Source of the DNA: Symsagittifera roscoffensis | Taxonomy: Eukaryota; Xenacoelomorpha; Acoela; Convolutidae | NCBI RefSeq assembly: GCF_963678635.1 | Contig: NC_087064.1 | Span: 79,833,316 to 79,895,315, forward strand | Direction of reading: 5' to 3' | DNA: 62,000 nt | Shown: positions 34,289-47,908 of the stretch, one piece after another | Numbering within the stretch: the first letter of the stretch is position 1 | How the letters are laid out: each line of letters begins with the position of its first letter | Made by a program: the position numbers and the translations under genes | The notes under the pieces: model-generated | Told to the model about the DNA's origin: nothing | The model's input: the letters and a program-made list of their open reading frames with translations, nothing else | Databases searched by the model: none

Positions 34289-36842
34289 ATCCGCAAAGTT
34301 TGTTCATATTGACGCCGAGTTTTTAGGGTCCATCACCAAAAAAAAAGATATCTCAACATAGTACAAAGGGGGACCCTTTGGGTCGGCAGGGGGTCGAATA
34401 CCTGAGGGGGAGAGGGGTAAGGGTCCGCCAACGACCATCCCCCTAAATCTGCCCTGAGTGAAGGTCAAATAAGTCAAAATTGCCAACCTTTTCTATTTTC
34501 GGGCCTTTATTGTTCTATCTCCGTGTCTTTATTTTTGTTTTTTTTCCACCCCCTTACGGCAGAGTAGGAATTATTATTTCAATTACTTCAAAAGATAGCT
34601 CCATGAAAAAGGTTTGGAGGACTAAACATCGACTGTATCTACATCAACATCCGCACTCTAGTCTGATGGAAAAAAATTGATTGTTTTGGATTTTCATCGA
34701 CAGCCTCTCTAAATTTTGAAAAAATTAATAATATTTATATAGATTAAAAATAGATTACACATTTACTTTTTATCAACTGAAAAAGAACAATTTAATTGGT
34801 TACATTTGGTTATAATAGATTATGATTACTTATATGTTAAAATTAGTCCGGAACTTTCAAACACAGTGCAGTGTAACCAACTCTGGACGGTTGCTTGTGG
34901 CTTAACACATATTGCATTAGATAATGTGAGATTTACCTTTTCAATTTTTCTGTTCAAAAATTTTTTGTAATAAGTATATTTTCCTGGCCTTCTTTGCTGT
35001 TTCTCGGTAATTTTGGCCAATTTTTATGACCATATGTTTGTAAGCGTGGGGGGGGGTAATGTAGGGGGTAAAACTCCTATTTCTCAAACACACTAGTTTT
35101 ATTTTGAATGGAATTTGATTTTTCTGTTACTGAAAAGTAAAATTATCAAAATATATAATAATTGCTTCAGTTTTATGTTTCCAATTTTTATCCTAGTGAG
35201 ATTCTTTACTAGTCGAGCCGTCAAGCAAAATCATCTGAAAATTAAAAATAGATAGTTCGGCTCACTAACACGATGACTAAGTTTGTTAGTCGTACAATTT
35301 TCATATATGATCCAAATACTTCATCCACTTGAAAAGTTGCATAGAGTTATATTACTAGTAATCTCTTCTTATGGGAATTGTATGACTAGCGTTTTGCCGT
35401 ACATGGGAACTGTATGTTTATCAGTTTTCCATACATTTATCTTTTTTTTCAACTCTGTTTATGATTTTGTGTTTTCAAGTACACTAAACTAGGATGATAA
35501 ACACCCGTAGATTAAAAATGTAGTATCAGAAAAATTTCTCATTTTTCTCTTTCCCCTGATTTCTCAATCATGGGAAAGAAAGTTATGCTATTTTTTTCCT
35601 TTGCCAGCACTCAGTAAATCAAAATGACATTCGATTATTTGATAACCTTGTGGTTTGTCTCTATAAAAGGTTAAGATCAACGTGTATAATTGATTAGAAA
35701 AGAAATGAAAACATACCATTTTTTCGAGAAAAACTCCTCTTGAACCGATAAAAATCAAGTATAACTGATTCTAAAAAATGATATTTTTTTTGGATTAAAG
35801 TTGTTTTTACTTAAGCTTTTCATAGTAGGTGACCAAGTTCAAAAAAATGAAAACTATTCTAACTGTTTTTAAATCATTTTCAATTACATGTGGTTTTTCT
35901 CGATATAATTTCTTCATGATGCACAATTTTTTTTTCTAACAACAAATTATGATCACAATTATTTAAATTGAGGATAAATTTGACCGAGTTACTTTTTTCA
36001 CATACCTCGGAGTCTTTCAAATAGTGTGAGGGAATCCAAATCTCTATGCACTTTTGTACCGATTTTTTTTATCTGTGATAACGACTTCAAGAAATTTTCT
36101 GCAAATATTATAGCCAATTCTTTGGTATTTACAATCAAATCAGATTTCTAGAAGAGTACTTTTGATTCAATCATTTATTTTTTGAATCTGCGTGGGTTTG
36201 TTACTCCTTATTCAAAAATTTAGTTTCAAAACACACAACCATAAGATTTTGAAAAAGGCAGCCAAAAATTGCTCGATGATCTATAAATTCAGATATCATT
36301 TTAACTCATCTACGCGGCTCAATAAATGCAAAACGTAAAATCAGCCAATCCAATTTATCAATATAGTGTACCGATATGTGGATAATCAGACAGACTTAGA
36401 AAGATTAGAAGGCCAGCGAAGACTCGTGTGGAAGAACTGTTTTAAAATTAAAAAAATGGGGAAAGTTGGAAACATATTCGAGAAAAACATAAACTGTGTT
36501 TGGTTCGAGAGTTACTTGAATATGAGCTTTTTAAAATTATGGTTAAAATTATAAGACGTTTTTGTGGAAATAATTGAACATAATTGAACAAGAGTTAACA
36601 GATACTATCACAACAGGCAATACAAGAAAAAACTTCGCAGCCAAAACAAGGTTACTACATTAGTTTAAAAAAATCGAAAATAGCATTATTTTTTGTATAA
36701 TACGATCTTACAGTTGAATAAAATTATTCTACTGGAAGCGTTAACAACTACCAATGAGTCTTTGGACTCGTTTTTTCATAAAGTAAGAGACATATATGTT
36801 TTCCACAACAAACAGTTTTTAAGTTTGTTATGGCAAATTTCC
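34289..36842. other. AT-rich intergenic, nothing recognised
   Basis: Only short, low-complexity frames on both strands. No transposon domain, tRNA or clear repeat seen. Confidence 0.5.
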
Positions 36843-36981
36843 ATCCCTTCGTTATATTATATTTCGGTCATATTATTTTGATTGTTAGACAACACCAAAA
36901 CAAACTGATTTTTTGTCTCTTTCAGCTCTTTTTGAAGATATTTGAAAAAATTTTGCGGTATTTTTGTCTATTTGATCTTAG
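36843..36981. repeat. 139-bp direct repeat, copy 1
   Basis: Differs by about two bases from 37358-37496. Contains a polypyrimidine tract ending in CAG (GATTTTTTGTCTCTTTCAG) that looks like a 3' splice site. Confidence 0.9.
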
Positions 36982-37180
36982 TTTAAAAAAGTAGACGAAC
37001 AGATTTTACTCATGGAGATGCCTCCCGACAGGCTGATGCCTTTTTGGTATTCTCCCAAGCGGAACTTTATTGTAAATGTGCACTTTTTTTGCAATACACA
37101 ATTTCTTGTTGTGAGGCTTCCAATTTCTTAGAATAAACCCTCATGTTCTTTTTAAGATTTTACGTGGATGATAATTAATA

Positions 37181-37328
37181 AACAGGGAGCGGAAAAAAGA
37201 AAAATTTCGGTCGTAAAAAGTACTTTTCAGTTTTCTTTCTAAAGAAAGTTAATTGTACGTGAAAACTTTTTATAGACTGTATCAAGAGCAAAAAAAAACT
37301 TTTAAAATTTTTTTTCCAGCTCCCTGTT
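37181..37328. mobile_element. Short inverted-repeat element between direct repeats
   Basis: The ends AACAGGGAGCGGAAAAAA and TTTTTTCCAGCTCCCTGTT are inverted complements with one indel. About 148 bp, AT-rich interior. MITE-like. Confidence 0.55.
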
Positions 37329-37357
37329 AAAAAGGAGGATAACTTATAGAAATATAA

Positions 37358-37496
37358 ATCCCTTCGTTATATTATATTTCAGTCATATTATTTTGATTGT
37401 TAGACAACACCAAAACAAACTGATTTTTTGTCTCTTTCAGCTCTTTTTGAAGATATTTGAAAAAATTTTGCGGTATTTTTGTCTATATGATCTTAG
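37358..37496. repeat. 139-bp direct repeat, copy 2
   Basis: See copy 1. The spacer between the copies is 376 bp and includes the inverted-repeat element. Confidence 0.9.
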
Positions 37497-38058
37497 ACAT
37501 TCTAAATTTATCAATCGAAAAAGCAAAATTGTTGAAAATGTGTGGACAGAGGAGTGAATAGACTTAAGTGCATCGCATGCATAAAACTGACTGGCCGGAA
37601 AATACGTTCATTTTCATCTGATATTTATGAATGCAAAGCGGAAAATTCTGTTTATTATCCGCTCAAGTTTGTCCTATATACTCCACATATTTAGGCATTC
37701 CCTATGGGTTAAAATTATCTCCACACTGTTTGTGTTGATAACTTATAAGATCTCAGGAAATACTGCTGTTCAGAATTAGACTCACAAATGTATAGCCATA
37801 GAAATTCAAGTAGTCCAGACCGATAAATATTGATGAATAGTCCAGTGAATCGCTGCGTAAATTAGCCGTATAAACAAAGTTAGGGAACTAACCGTTGAAA
37901 GTTAGGGAGCCAAAAACTTAAAAAGCCATCTGATGTAATGGTTTAAATTGTGAAGTGAAAAATTCTCTTTTTTGTATCTGTTTTATCTCATTCTTTTTCT
38001 CGATTTCTACGTATATTCATGACTGCAGTGTTTTTTTTGCATGGGTGTCCGGGCTGAG
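37497..38058. other. Nothing recognised
   Basis: AT-rich with no credible gene. Confidence 0.5.
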
Positions 38059-38350
38059 GTGGTCGACTCATGATTCGACCGAAACGGTCGAACGATGTCC
38101 TTTTTCGACTTTTCAGTCGAGCGATATCCGTTTTCGACTTTTCAGCCGAACGATGTCCTTTTTCGACTTTTCAGTCGAACGATGTCCTTTTTCGACTTTT
38201 CAGTCAAACGATATCCGTTTTCGACTTTTTGAGTCGAAGGATATTCGTTTTCGACCTTGTTCGATTTTACCGGACTTTATTCGACTTGGCTTGACTTTGT
38301 TCGACTATACCGGACATTGTTCGACTTTGTTCGACTTTATCTGACATTGT
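38059..38350. repeat. Minisatellite, about 29-bp units
   Basis: Units of the form TTTTCGACTTTTCAGTCGAA plus CGATGTCC or CGATATCC are repeated about six times, then degenerate to shorter GTTCGACTTT units. The two long plus-strand frames across it are artefacts. Confidence 0.85.
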
Positions 38351-40146
38351 TCGATTTTATCAGGAATTAATCAAACCGTCCTAATTTACGACAAAAATTG
38401 GACATCACGAAAATTGGACATCATTGAGTTGAGGCAAGCTAATCGGTTGCATTGATTTTCAAAGTTTTTTATACCAACAACTATTTGATACCAATTAAGG
38501 GGCAGTCAGAACAATTAGCGTTTTGCTCTGATATACGAGCGGTCTTGTTAAAAATTTTTTTTTAAATTAGGGCTAGCTTTAGACCTATCATTAAATCATC
38601 ATTTTACTCTACAAAATGACATTTTGAAAGTCTGGCTGACATCTTTTTAATGAGTCACGTTTCTCTTGGTACGAATGATAAAAGTTTCAAAAACTTCGAT
38701 ATTTTCATTAAATTTTTCAAAAACGTTTCTGAAAAATGAGATGCAACCTTACGAAATTTCATCTAAATGAGATCCAATAACACTAGTTGTCATTAATTTC
38801 AAGTTAAACAATTTTCCTTGCGAAACATTTTGCGGAGCACAAGTTTTCTCTCGTTGAAGTTTAAAAAGTTGGATTTTCATCAAAAAAAATTAAAGAGCTA
38901 GATATTTGTAAACTATACTTAGATTTCTTTGACAATCACGATTTAGGTCTTATCGTATTTCAGAGTCGGCGCTCATCGGAGCGTTTTTTTTTCACATAAC
39001 AAGTAACGAATTTGTTTTTCGAATGAATAAAATTTTCTTGTGGATTTCTCAAATTTTTGTAGCGAGCTTGTTAAAGTGATAATTTAGGGTCTTTTAATCC
39101 TCAGCGGTTTTCGATTTGGTAGCTACTTCTTAGGAATATTGGCTAAGTCGTGTTGACTTTGTGATAAAATTGGGTTCAAACCAAAATTTGCAGGCAGTTA
39201 GGCAACGAAACTATAGCTAACCCGACCGGCTCAAATTGCAACGTTTCGTAAAAATTTATTTTGAATGAAAACTGCATAAGTTTTACTTTACAGTGTCAGT
39301 ATTTGGATGTCAAGAGGAGAAACAAATTTTTCAGTCAGTAAATTCTATTGCGCTATTATATTATCTATCCAGTTGAAGAAACCTCTGCATTATCATCTTT
39401 GCAATCTTTTTCAATCCGTAATTTATACAAAAATAATGTCGAAAACAAATGCGATAAAATCTTTCCGGAACAGGGTCTTACCGCGTTTTTATCAAAACTT
39501 TAACAAGAACTGGATCTCGTGACGGAAATGATTAGCTGAATGTTCACATATCTGCCAAAAAACCACCGAAATGCAAAACTTTTTGGGTTTTTTCATTGTT
39601 TTGTAACTATCAAATCATCAACGAATTAATTGCAGTGGTTGATAGGTCGGTAAGCTGGAACGAAACAATACTAGAACTACAGATAAAAGACAACTTGTCA
39701 GTAACGTATTAGTTCACTTTATGATTCTCTTATTTTCTCTAGACACGTAAGTGTCTTTCATTCTCTTTGAAAGGTCAAGGTCGCTACAAAACGTTTGTCA
39801 CTCCTAGGGGAGTGAGGTTACAAATCTGATGTAAATAAATGATATCTGAGTTTACATAATACTACTTCACTAAACCAAAATTTGATGTCCCATAATACAG
39901 CCAAATAACTAATACAGGAAAATGAGTTCTTTTTCATTAAGTAGTTTTGTTGGAGTCGATTTTTTTGCTTAACTACTTTATGTTATCCTCAGTTTCACTC
40001 CCCTCATGATTGTCGTCTTCTTCAATTCCTCGACCACAGTTTCCTTATCTTCCCGTGTCTCCGTCTCTTTCTCGTTGTGCTCGTCGTCGATGATGTCATC
40101 GTCCTGCCTTCATCTATATTTGAAGATGGTTCCTCGCTTGAGCTTG
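38351..40146. other. Nothing coding recognised; possible LTR trace at 39.64-39.71 kb
   Basis: A 65-bp stretch, CGGTAAGCT...TACTAGAACTA...AGACAACTTGTCAGT, resembles 45.11-45.18 kb. The two may be the matching ends of the retroelement remnant between them. Confidence 0.35.
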
Positions 40147-43100
40147 TCATTGAGCTTTCTGTCTAGTTGATTTTTTGTCTGCTTTCGTTTTCTTAGCTCT
40201 TCCTCTTCCCTTGCTGCTCGCACTAGAGCATTCGCCTGCTGAGTGTTCTGATAGTTCTTCGTATTCTGGGTTCATCTTTTCTGTTTTGTAAGCCTTGTGT
40301 GGATGCATCATCAACACTACAAAAGTCCGATCCAGTTTCGGTGTGTTTTGTAGGGATCCACATATCATGACGTCTAACATCACATCACCCTTTCCAGTCG
40401 TCCAGCTGATTTTATCAGTGGAGAAAAAGTATGTCAATTCCTTCCTAGTAGCTTAGCGATCTTATGTGGGCTACATCTCTCCTGCTGGACTTGCTCTTAG
40501 ATGCTTCATATTTGGGTGAGTACACTGATGTTCTCACACTCAAAATATCTGTAGATGTTTTGTTTTTCGTGAATGTTCGTGACAGACTGATTTTATGACC
40601 AACACTTTCCAGAATGCAGTCTCGTCCGAAACAAGTCTCGTGGCATGAAATTCTGCTTCGTAGGTGTAATTTTTTTGCTCTGATGATAGTCCTGCTCGAC
40701 CAATGGAACACAACTATTGATGCTCAATTCTTCTTACATTATGATTACTACTTGCCTCCTTGCTGGTCTCTATGTGTTACTGGCATCGGTGTATATTTCC
40801 ATCTCCACGAGACCTGTCATTGATCGCAGCATAAGCTGTTGTTGCTTTCTTGACTTATAGCTCTCACAATCAGGTTCAGCTTTCCCACAATGCCAACGTG
40901 TGATCTGGTATTCATTGATGATAAACAGTCATTTAGTCTTTTCGCTATCTTTGGTCTTGATAGCGTCATCGCCCATTATAGTTGTCCTATCAAACTTTGC
41001 ACCAGTGTCACTTGTTCTAAGCTTGTAACCATTCCTTCATTGCCTGTAATTCCTTGGTTTTCAATAATTTCTTCAGTTTTGCTTTCAGTTGGAGTGAGAA
41101 TTCTTCTTCTCTACTGTCCTTTTGCTGTATTGATCTGTTTCAGTATTGATCTTCATTCCCAAAAAAATCAAAATTTGCCTTCTTCACGAGTCCTGTGTTG
41201 GTTTCCTTGTAGTGCCCTCTTTACTTTGGCGTGAAGTTCCTCAGTGCCTCCGAGTATCATATTATCTACATGTACCAATAGCAATCCCATGTTGTCGCTT
41301 TGTTGGTCCGTATTGTAACCGCATAATGATTTATGCTGCAGTTCTTGATTTCCACCTGATCAAGTTTTCTGACATGGTGGTATACTAGTCCACCGTTGCA
41401 TCTGCCAGTCCATTTGCAGTCATATTCAGTCTCAACGATGTCCCAATGCTGTCGCCGCCTGTCCTTTTTGTCAGTCCTTTGTTCATGTATTCTCGCATTT
41501 TAGAGCACTGTTATCTTCTGTCTTGCAAAGTTTTTCTGATCCGAATGCTCTCAATGTGGTTATAAAATTAATGGCTTCGTTTTCGGGTATGGAATTTAGG
41601 GCGGTGACTGTGAATTAAAAGTTCTTTCTGGTTTTGTTCAGTATTGTCTTCATTTTATCGTTAAGTTCTCACCGTTCTCTCTGGTTCACAATTTCAAATA
41701 TGAACATTATCCATCTTTCTCTGTGTCTGGTATTCTTTGAAAAGCATTTATAATAAGAAATAAAAATGTATAATTAGATAAACCTCAAGCCTGGTATAGT
41801 CAGATGAAAATTAGTCCCTACTTTTTTCACAATTTTGTTGATAGATGTCACTTTTTGTTTCTATTATCTATTTAACTTGGTTTGATTTGTAAAGAAATTG
41901 ACACTGATTTGTTGTTTTGTTAAGGTCTATTTTGAAAGCTTTCGCTCCGGTTGATTTCATTACGTCATAGATTCCGCGAATTCTATCACGCCGAAAACGT
42001 CCACTCTGAGGTAATGTGTTTTGTTCACATGATTCATCTCAACTTGAAATATTTGATATTCTCGCTCCTCCAGTTCTCGGTATTGCAATATTGGGGCCTG
42101 ATGTTGACTATAGCTCCGCTTCAAGCTGTTTTTGGCAATCAGAACAGAGTATTTTGTTCTGTCTCTGAAGGTTATTGTTTCTGCAGTGGGTGTTGGATGA
42201 GGTTATCGGGTCCGTTGATGTCCTATCCTCTGCAGATGTGACTCTAATCTAATGTGCATGTGTAATCCTGGTTCCATGCTTGCTCATGATAATTGGATCA
42301 CCGCACATAACTACTTTTGCGGGGCCTAACTATATGTTTTTGCACACTCTTTTCTGTTATATCGTACCACACAACCCTGTTTAAACGTTTCGAAGTTTAT
42401 TTTTTGACTCTTTCTTTTTAATTTTTTCTCGTTTTTGGCTTTAAAAAAAGTTTCCCTGACTGCTTGAATTGTGTTGAGATGTGTTTCAGGTCATGAAAGT
42501 CTTATTTCTTGCGTTATTTAAATTCTTCGATTATTGAAGTTTACTTCAAGCATCGTATTCTTTGTCATAGTAGCGTATGATAACAGTACTTTGTTGTTTC
42601 AATCAAACTGTGGTCGTTTTTACAACCTTTCTTGATGTTTTTGAGTATCCCATTGTGCTTCTCCAATACTTTTTTGAACGAGGTGCAAAGAGATGCTGTG
42701 GTAATGAAGATACATCGAAACTTGAATACATTAGTAGCATTACAGCGTTGTTAAACCCTCCCACTAAGTTGTGCAGAAATGAATTGAGGTGAACAAATTT
42801 TGTGAACCCACTCGTTTTTTGATTGAATGAATGAAGCTAAACTCAGTCTCAAGAAGTCTTCCACCATATGTAATAGGATAAATTCTTGCTCCTATTTGAG
42901 GTCATTCCACTCAGTCAGGTCTATCGCGACGCTTTGATTGAAGTCGTTAGTCTTTTGAATCGTGAGTTTAATTTTCTTGCTGACTCTAATATATTATGCA
43001 CATTCACTGCATTTGCTTACAACTTCTCAAGTAGTTTCTTTAATTTGTTCGTTCGATCCCAATAGACTTTATTTGAATGAGGAATTATCTAAAAAATGTT

Positions 43101-44625
43101 TTTATTTTCCCATTGGGTGCATGTCCAAAACTAAGGTACAAAACTAAGGTCCAAAACTAAAAGTAAAAAACTAAGGATTCTCTTCAGATCAGTTCTTTGG
43201 TCAGTAGCCTATCAGTGAAATAGAAATCTTCGATTGTTTTTTCATTTAGTGATGCCCTGGTTGTGAGCTCAGATATTCAGGTCATTTTTTACTTCTAATT
43301 GTCGGTAACCTGTTTCTCGAGGTTGAAAAGGTATGTTTATCTGTTTTTAAGAAGTTTCGGCCCATGTCTATCACTGGGTCTAGTTTCTTTAGTTCCGGAA
43401 TACCAAATAGACATTGGATGTCATCATCTATAACATATATCTTGAGTGTCAAGAAAATTTGGCAATCAGTTGCGGGTAAAGGCGTAGGGCATGTTGCTCT
43501 GATCAAGTCAAATCTCACAAAATTGAACCTTTGGTCGCTTTCTTGTTTTTGTTTGTAATTCCCTGGTTTGAATGGAATCAAGTGACTTTTGAGTCTCACT
43601 AAGGCATTTTTAGTTTAGATATCACTTTTTAGCTGCCCCTGGATCAACTATAATTTCTAGAAGTTTGGTGTTCTGTCGTACCTCTCATTTTTTGTGTTCT
43701 GTTTTCTTGAAAAATGGTTTCCGTTCACGTACCAACAGGGCGATATATCTTGTTCTTGTTCATTTCTTTTCTTTTTTTTGGGTTGTTCTCAGTCAAGGTG
43801 TTTTGATGAACCTTTTTTTATTTGTCCGTTTAATTTCTTTCGAGTTATAATTGGTCTGTTGATATCTACTTCCGTGTGCATTGTATTACTGGTAATTCGT
43901 GATCTGATGTTGTATTGGTTGCTGTTAGGCCATTGTTTAATCCTCCCACTTTCTCCTTGCCGTTAGGGTTGTTTGCAGTCCTTAGCAGAATTTCCCACTA
44001 TACCACAATTGTAACATTCAAGGGTGTTTCTGTTGATTTTTCTCCTAGAATTTCCACCTGCTCCACTTCTACAAGATCCTCGAATATTTATGATGTCTCG
44101 TGCTCTCTGTTCACTGGTGGCTGAGAACATTCTAGGATGGTCTGGTCAATTTGTTCATCTCCGGATTTATTTTTGACAACTTCTTCGATATTCATTTTTT
44201 TTTAACAATTATTGAGATTGGGACATGTGAAAAATGCGACACAGTGTATGACATTCGGTATCATCACTCCCAGTTCCCCCTTTTCTTTTCTGTACTTCTT
44301 CATATTTTTGATGTATTTGTCCCAAAAAACGTTCTTTTCAATTTTCACTTGTTCTCCATTTTGAATAGCGGATTCGATATAGCGGATTCTTTATTAACGG
44401 ATTCGACAGCAAGTATTCATCCAGTACTCAGATGAGATTATTTGTCCCTTCACTGTCAGATGCCATGTTCTTTGGCATAGACACTGCTATTTCTTTTATT
44501 TCTGGATTTTGGATGCCGTTCGTTATGTGCTGCTTAAATCTGTCCGTCAATCTGTACGCATCATCTTCCCTTTTCCACCGAAAATAATCATCTAAAGAAA
44601 TGATTTTTAATTGCGGCACTTGCAT
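40147..44625 (-). mobile_element. Degenerate LTR retroelement, possibly Ty1/copia type
   Basis: The minus strand carries, from right to left: a gag-like piece (44428-44625: DYFRWKREDDAYRLTDRFKQ); a CCHC knuckle at 43977-44018 reading CYNCGIVGNSAKDC with His changed to Asn; a protease with DPGA in place of DSGA at about 43632-43645 and FGIPELKKLDPVIDMG; then about 2 kb of unreadable sequence; and an RT catalytic box reading HVDNM instead of xVDDM at 41258-41272. The long gap between protease and RT fits an integrase placed before RT, as in Ty1/copia, but no integrase motif was read. All domains are mutated at key residues. Confidence 0.55.
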
Positions 44626-46282
44626 GTCCTTCCCTTTGTTCCCTCTTTGCTAACTGACTGGTGAGGAGGTTTGCGGTTGCGATCCTTCTAACAATTCAAT
44701 TCGATCGACTATACTCTGAAGTTTTGTTGTCATGTGTTCCACCTGTGTCTGCAAGGTTTCATATTGTGATTTACGATTCTGGCCGCTTGATTTATTCATT
44801 GCCCCATCGCTTGATTCAGTGTCTCCCACTATCTCCTAGCTGCTTGAACTGCTTGTGGCCACACATACTTGAGGATTCAATCAATGATTTCTTGTGAAAT
44901 CCGTGGTTGATCCCCCTCCCGAAATCTTATGGTCATACTGTTTGTCAAGGTCACCAATACGTCGTGCGTTTTTTTTCTAGGAGATCGTCTCATGGGTTTA
45001 TGTTTCTTCGAAGGCTTTCTTCTACTTTCATCCCCTTCATATCATTTTGTATTTGTCAGCTGATAGTCTGCACTGCTAGTTGACCTAACTACCTCTTGGC
45101 TACCCTGATAGTTCGGTAAGCTTAAAATATTCTGAGCTAAAAGTTCTAGAACTAAGGATAAAAACAACTAGTCAGTTTTAATTTGCTTAAATTTAGTTGA
45201 TTGGTGAAATGTTACTTGGTCTCACTCATGTTCCTTTTTATTGATTTTAAAAAGAAATCAAAGAAGGGGCCAATTTTCTGTTCCATAAACAAAATATTTT
45301 TGTAGGTATATGTTTAGTTGATGGGCTGACGATATCAAAACTGCACTAGTCAAATGCGCTCCTGATAGTTCAATCGATTTTTTAAAAGTTTATTTTGAGA
45401 ATGCAATTCAAAATTTATTTAAAAAAACGAACATTACGCTTAAGTTTTGTAACGAATTTTGAAGAACTTGGTAATTTTTGAGCTCGGGATATATTTTTGC
45501 AGTCCAATTTGTGCCATTCAACCAGAAAGCGCTGTAATTTCATTCGGAAAAAAGAAGTGCTCAATACGCCGCAGACAGCAAATGATTGTGTTTTGTTTTT
45601 GCAAAAAGGACCAAAAAAAAATTTTTTTTGTAGTTTTTTCAAATTTTCGAAACTATTTCAATTTTTCTGAATTGACATGTATGACTCGTAACAGTTGGTA
45701 TTTTCTCGACAAAATAAAACCGAAAACATCAAAACGACGATTTTTGGATATCAGATCAAGACAATATATTGAGCCAAGTAGACGATTTTTACTATTTCCC
45801 GCAGCGCGATTTCGAAAGAAAAAGCAGCCTACCGAAACGTAACGATTGTACACTTACAAGCGTTGATTTCCTCAATTTACCGTTCAGACAGAATATTATT
45901 AAGAAAACAACCGTTCCTGGGGTTCAAGAAGACGCTTCTTCAAGGGAGACTGAGAAGTCAAAAGTGTCTGATGCTGGATTTTGAAATTGAACTTTCACAA
46001 TAACTCTTACCTCTCTCAACGTAGACGGGACTTTTTTCACTAGCTGAACAAAAACTTACGTTAACTGACAAATTTTTGTACCCTGTTTTTCGAGTGACCC
46101 CGTGGTCTGAAGATACTGATAACCAGCCATGGGCTCTCTGATTTTGCATAAAACCAAATAAGTTGCTTAGTTTGGGGGATAACTTTAAGATGGTAAAACG
46201 TTTGCTTGTCCAATCTTGTAAAATCCAGTCTTGGCTTTGGTTAAGCGCATGTAAGGTTTAGTCTTAGCGCTAGCCAATCGCG
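44626..46282. other. No clear gene
   Basis: Possible LTR trace at 45.11-45.18 kb. The 127-residue plus-strand frame at 45459-45842 is Lys/Phe/Arg-rich and matches no family. Nothing else supported. Confidence 0.4.
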
Positions 46283-46519
46283 ATGATTTTTTTCCGTAGA
46301 TGTAGACTTTGCGGGCGAACGTTACATATGCAATTTATGGCTCTCCTGGGTGTTGTTTGTGTCATCATAATTGGCGGGAGTATTAACGAATGCCTCCAAG
46401 CCGAGCGCATGCTCAAACTAAAGCCCAGCCGGCAACCGGCAGGGTACCCCGAAAACCGAAAACCTTCCAGCGTCATTGATTTAGATGTTCAACCTAGTTA
46501 TCATCTGAAATTCCCGTAA
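46283..46519 (+). CDS. Possible small secreted protein or exon
   Basis: The frame has ATGs at 46283 and 46328. From the second, the product begins QFMALLGVVCVIIIGGS, a plausible signal peptide, followed by a basic polar region (LKLKPSRQPAGYPENRKP) and SSVIDLDVQPSYHLKF, then TAA. Base composition is less AT-rich than the surroundings. The CCCGTAACC at the stop could alternatively be a splice donor. Family unknown; chance is possible. Confidence 0.3.
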   Translation: MIFFRRCRLCGRTLHMQFMALLGVVCVIIIGGSINECLQAERMLKLKPSRQPAGYPENRKPSSVIDLDVQPSYHLKFP

Positions 46520-47199
46520 CCTGAAGAGTGGGTTTAATAGCAAACTTACCGGCTCCAGGAAAAATTGAACTTAACAAGTCGAATTCATTAGATTCACATA
46601 TCAGGAAAGGATTAAATTGAGTTGTTTTTGATTTTTTTTCTACCAAAATGATTTCAATTTTTTTGGAGCTGAAAGAGTATATTGCAAACCCTCCGGCTTT
46701 AAATCACAATTTCGAATCCTAAAAGATGAGATTGCGACACCTATATGAAAAAGATGTTTTCTTTGAAAACAAACGAAGTTTCATTTTACAAATCGTTAGC
46801 CATCAAACGAATCCGGTTCTTTTTAGTAGCATCAAATCAAAAATTGATTAAACTTACACGCGTTTCAACCATTTCCTTGGAGGAAATTTTAAAAAAATAT
46901 TCATGATATTTAAGAAATTACCAGCAGTCCAGAGAAATATATTTTTTTGGAAAATCCTTATACCCTTCAAAAGGGTTAAAATTTTAAACCAAGGCAATTT
47001 TAAATTGTTTTTAACAAGAAGAGGTTTAAAAAAGGATTTAGACCATAAACCAGTTTGCTTGAAGACCACACACGGTTGGTCAAGAACGCAAGATAAGCAC
47101 CTTCTTTTTGATCCGGATTGGTAGAAAAACAAGGAAAACACCCTTCTCTGTTAGTTTTTTTTAATATTAGGAATTATAAGACCGAACCCGGGAGAGCCT
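46520..47199. other. Nothing recognised
   Basis: AT-rich, with overlapping short frames on both strands and no motif. Confidence 0.5.
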
Positions 47200-47660
47200 G
47201 GTTATCCCTGATTAGTAAGGGATCATCAACACGGAACGTTCACTATTTCACCAATCTTAAAAAGTCCTTATATCGTCAACCCGTGATGGTCTCAAGCAGG
47301 AAGGGTCTCTGCATCGGCAATCCAGAAAAATGCTTCAAACGCGATTCCGGAATAATTTTTTTTCGACAACCGGAAAAAGTTTCGAAAACGTCAATCCCAT
47401 TAGTTCTTATTTAGCTAATCCGAAAGGGTCTTGAAAACTCCAATACGGAGTGTCCTGATTTCACCAAAACAGTAGCGTCCCGAAAACGCTAATTCCGATA
47501 GATTCCTTTTTCACCAACCCGAAAGGGTTTCGAAAAAATCAACCTAATTTTTCAACTCCGAAAAGTCTCTATTTGTCAAAATGGAGGTGCTTCAATCCGG
47601 AAGGTCCCTGTTTTACAAATCCGGAAGGTTTCGTTTTTCTCCAAAAAAGTAGAATTTCAT
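47200..47660. repeat. Degenerate minisatellite, CCGAAAGGGTTTCGAAAA type
   Basis: Loosely spaced (40-65 bp) copies of a core such as AACCCGAAAGGGTTTCGAAAA (about 47517) or ATCCGGAAGGT, each preceded by a TTTTTCACCAA-like stretch. Strongly degenerate. Confidence 0.5.
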
Positions 47661-47908
47661 TTTTTGAACGAGAAGGGACAAAATTTGCACCTTTCACCGT
47701 ACGTAAACCCCAATGTCGATCGGGAGGGGTCAAAATATCAATTTAACGTTAGAATACGGGAACGCGGATCCGTAAAGGTCAGAAAACAGACGTTTCGCTG
47801 CAGGAAAAGCGGACACTCGTAATGGAGAAGCTAAGAAAAGGCATTTCAAAAAATTACCTAGGAAATTATTACTTTATTTACGGAATTCTTTATAAGGGAA
47901 TAGTAGTA

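Noticed and set aside
37955-38344. 129- and 74-residue ORFs over the 29-bp minisatellite
   Set aside because: Repeat-derived; no non-repeat coding signal.
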